In this document: positions 63,473-64,000 of the stretch, piece after piece
How the letters are laid out: each line of letters starts with the position of its first letter
How positions within the stretch are numbered: position 1 is the stretch's first letter
Assembly: GCA_000231825.2 (NCBI GenBank)
Contig: JH720377.1
Span: 62,001 to 126,000, forward strand
Reading direction: 5' to 3'
Length of the DNA: 64,000 bases
Origin: Tetrahymena elliotti 4EA
Lineage: Eukaryota > Ciliophora > Oligohymenophorea > Hymenostomatida > Tetrahymenidae
Notes under the pieces: model-generated
The model's input: only the letters and a program-made list of their open reading frames with translations
What the model was told of the DNA's origin: nothing
Databases searched by the model: none
Position numbers and translations under genes: made by a program

Positions 63473-64000
63473 ACTATCTAATTTAATTATATCGATCTAG
63501 ATAAAAGTGAAAAGTTAAATCTTTAAAGATCTCTAAGAAATTAAACAGTAATCTAAACGAAATATAATCAATGATAAACAAACACTTCTTGGTCAAACTT
63601 AAATGTTTCGCAGTAAGACTATTGATAGAATACAATAATCTATCATACAATACTTTATAAATCTCTGAAATATTCAAAGGTTATAAAGAGGAAATAGAAT
63701 AAGATACATTGAAGAGTATCTAAGAGAGCATATAGTAAAGTAACCAGCTAAACAAAATAGAGCTACATCTACATATAAGCATTATTGTAAAGATCGTATT
63801 TGGTATTGTTACAGCATGTTACTTCTATGTCATCTATCTTAAACATAATATGTATTATTAATTGCAAGCGCTATGATCCTGTACTTAATCTACTAATTAG
63901 TAACTTTGATAAATTATATCAATAAGACTATGAGTAAGATATCTTAATCCAAAGAATATCAAAAAGATGAAGACTTATGTTTTATATGTTGTGTTGAAGA
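63473..64000 (-). pseudogene. Broken coding sequence upstream of the exonuclease, cut by window end
   Basis: Protein-like minus-strand stretches occur in more than one frame: about 63835-63650 (KIDDIEVTCCNNTKYDLYNN, YFVQLVTLLYALLDTLQCIL) and a long hydrophobic frame open from the window end to about 63415 (KVLYDRLLYSINSLTAKHLS, ISFRLLFNFLEIFKDL). The latter overlaps the first ~55 nt of the exonuclease frame in another phase. Either short introns or frameshifts join them, or this is a decayed part of the same element. No family recognised. Confidence 0.35.

Overview
The window is nuclear DNA of a ciliate, most likely an oligohymenophorean (Tetrahymena / Ichthyophthirius / Pseudocohnilembus type). 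It is extremely A+T rich. Long frames with clear protein homology are full of TAA and TAG codons at glutamine positions, and only TGA ends genes. Read with the standard code almost nothing is open; read with TAA/TAG = Gln, about twenty genes appear on both strands. Introns are mostly tiny (candidates of 23 to 71 nt, a few near 250 nt), GT...AG, and A+T rich. No tRNA, rRNA, CRISPR or telomeric repeat was seen. A run of Ns (29669-29952) is an assembly gap.

Layout. 1-5.0 kb: 3' part of a large armadillo-repeat protein (minus). 6.5-6.7 kb: a two-exon gene for a tiny basic protein. 8.6-16.3 kb: a BIG-type Sec7 protein whose Sec7 domain seems to lack the catalytic glutamate. 17.2-18.7 kb: a VPS9-domain Rab5-type exchange factor, divergent from the Sec7 gene. 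19.1-23.8 kb: two unrecognised proteins with a ~352-bp tandem duplication between them. 24.6-27.0 kb: about seven copies of a ~308-bp satellite. 27.7-28.9 kb: a MAP-kinase-like pseudokinase. 30.2-32.0 kb: an unrecognised 592-aa protein. 32.8-35.9 kb: a 1039-aa protein ending in a complete bacterial-type D-alanyl-D-alanine carboxypeptidase (S11) domain. 37.1-39.5 kb: two membrane-associated unknowns.

39.4-61.6 kb carries three double cyclic-nucleotide-binding (CNB) proteins, a degenerate kinase/LRR-like gene, a tandem pair of paralogous multi-pass membrane proteins, a SAM methyltransferase, an ACAT/DGAT1-type MBOAT acyltransferase and an archaemetzincin. The last CNB gene abuts a segment (about 61.74 kb to the window end) of visibly higher G+C. 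That segment encodes a DEDDy 3'-5' exonuclease and broken upstream frames, and looks like an inserted or foreign element.

How genes may work together: Sec7 and VPS9 proteins both belong to small-GTPase control of membrane traffic, and they share one 0.9-kb divergent upstream region. The CNB proteins are candidate cyclic-nucleotide effectors. Otherwise the neighbours look functionally unrelated, as is usual in a eukaryotic chromosome. Exon borders are hand-read; where a frame change could not be resolved I say so.
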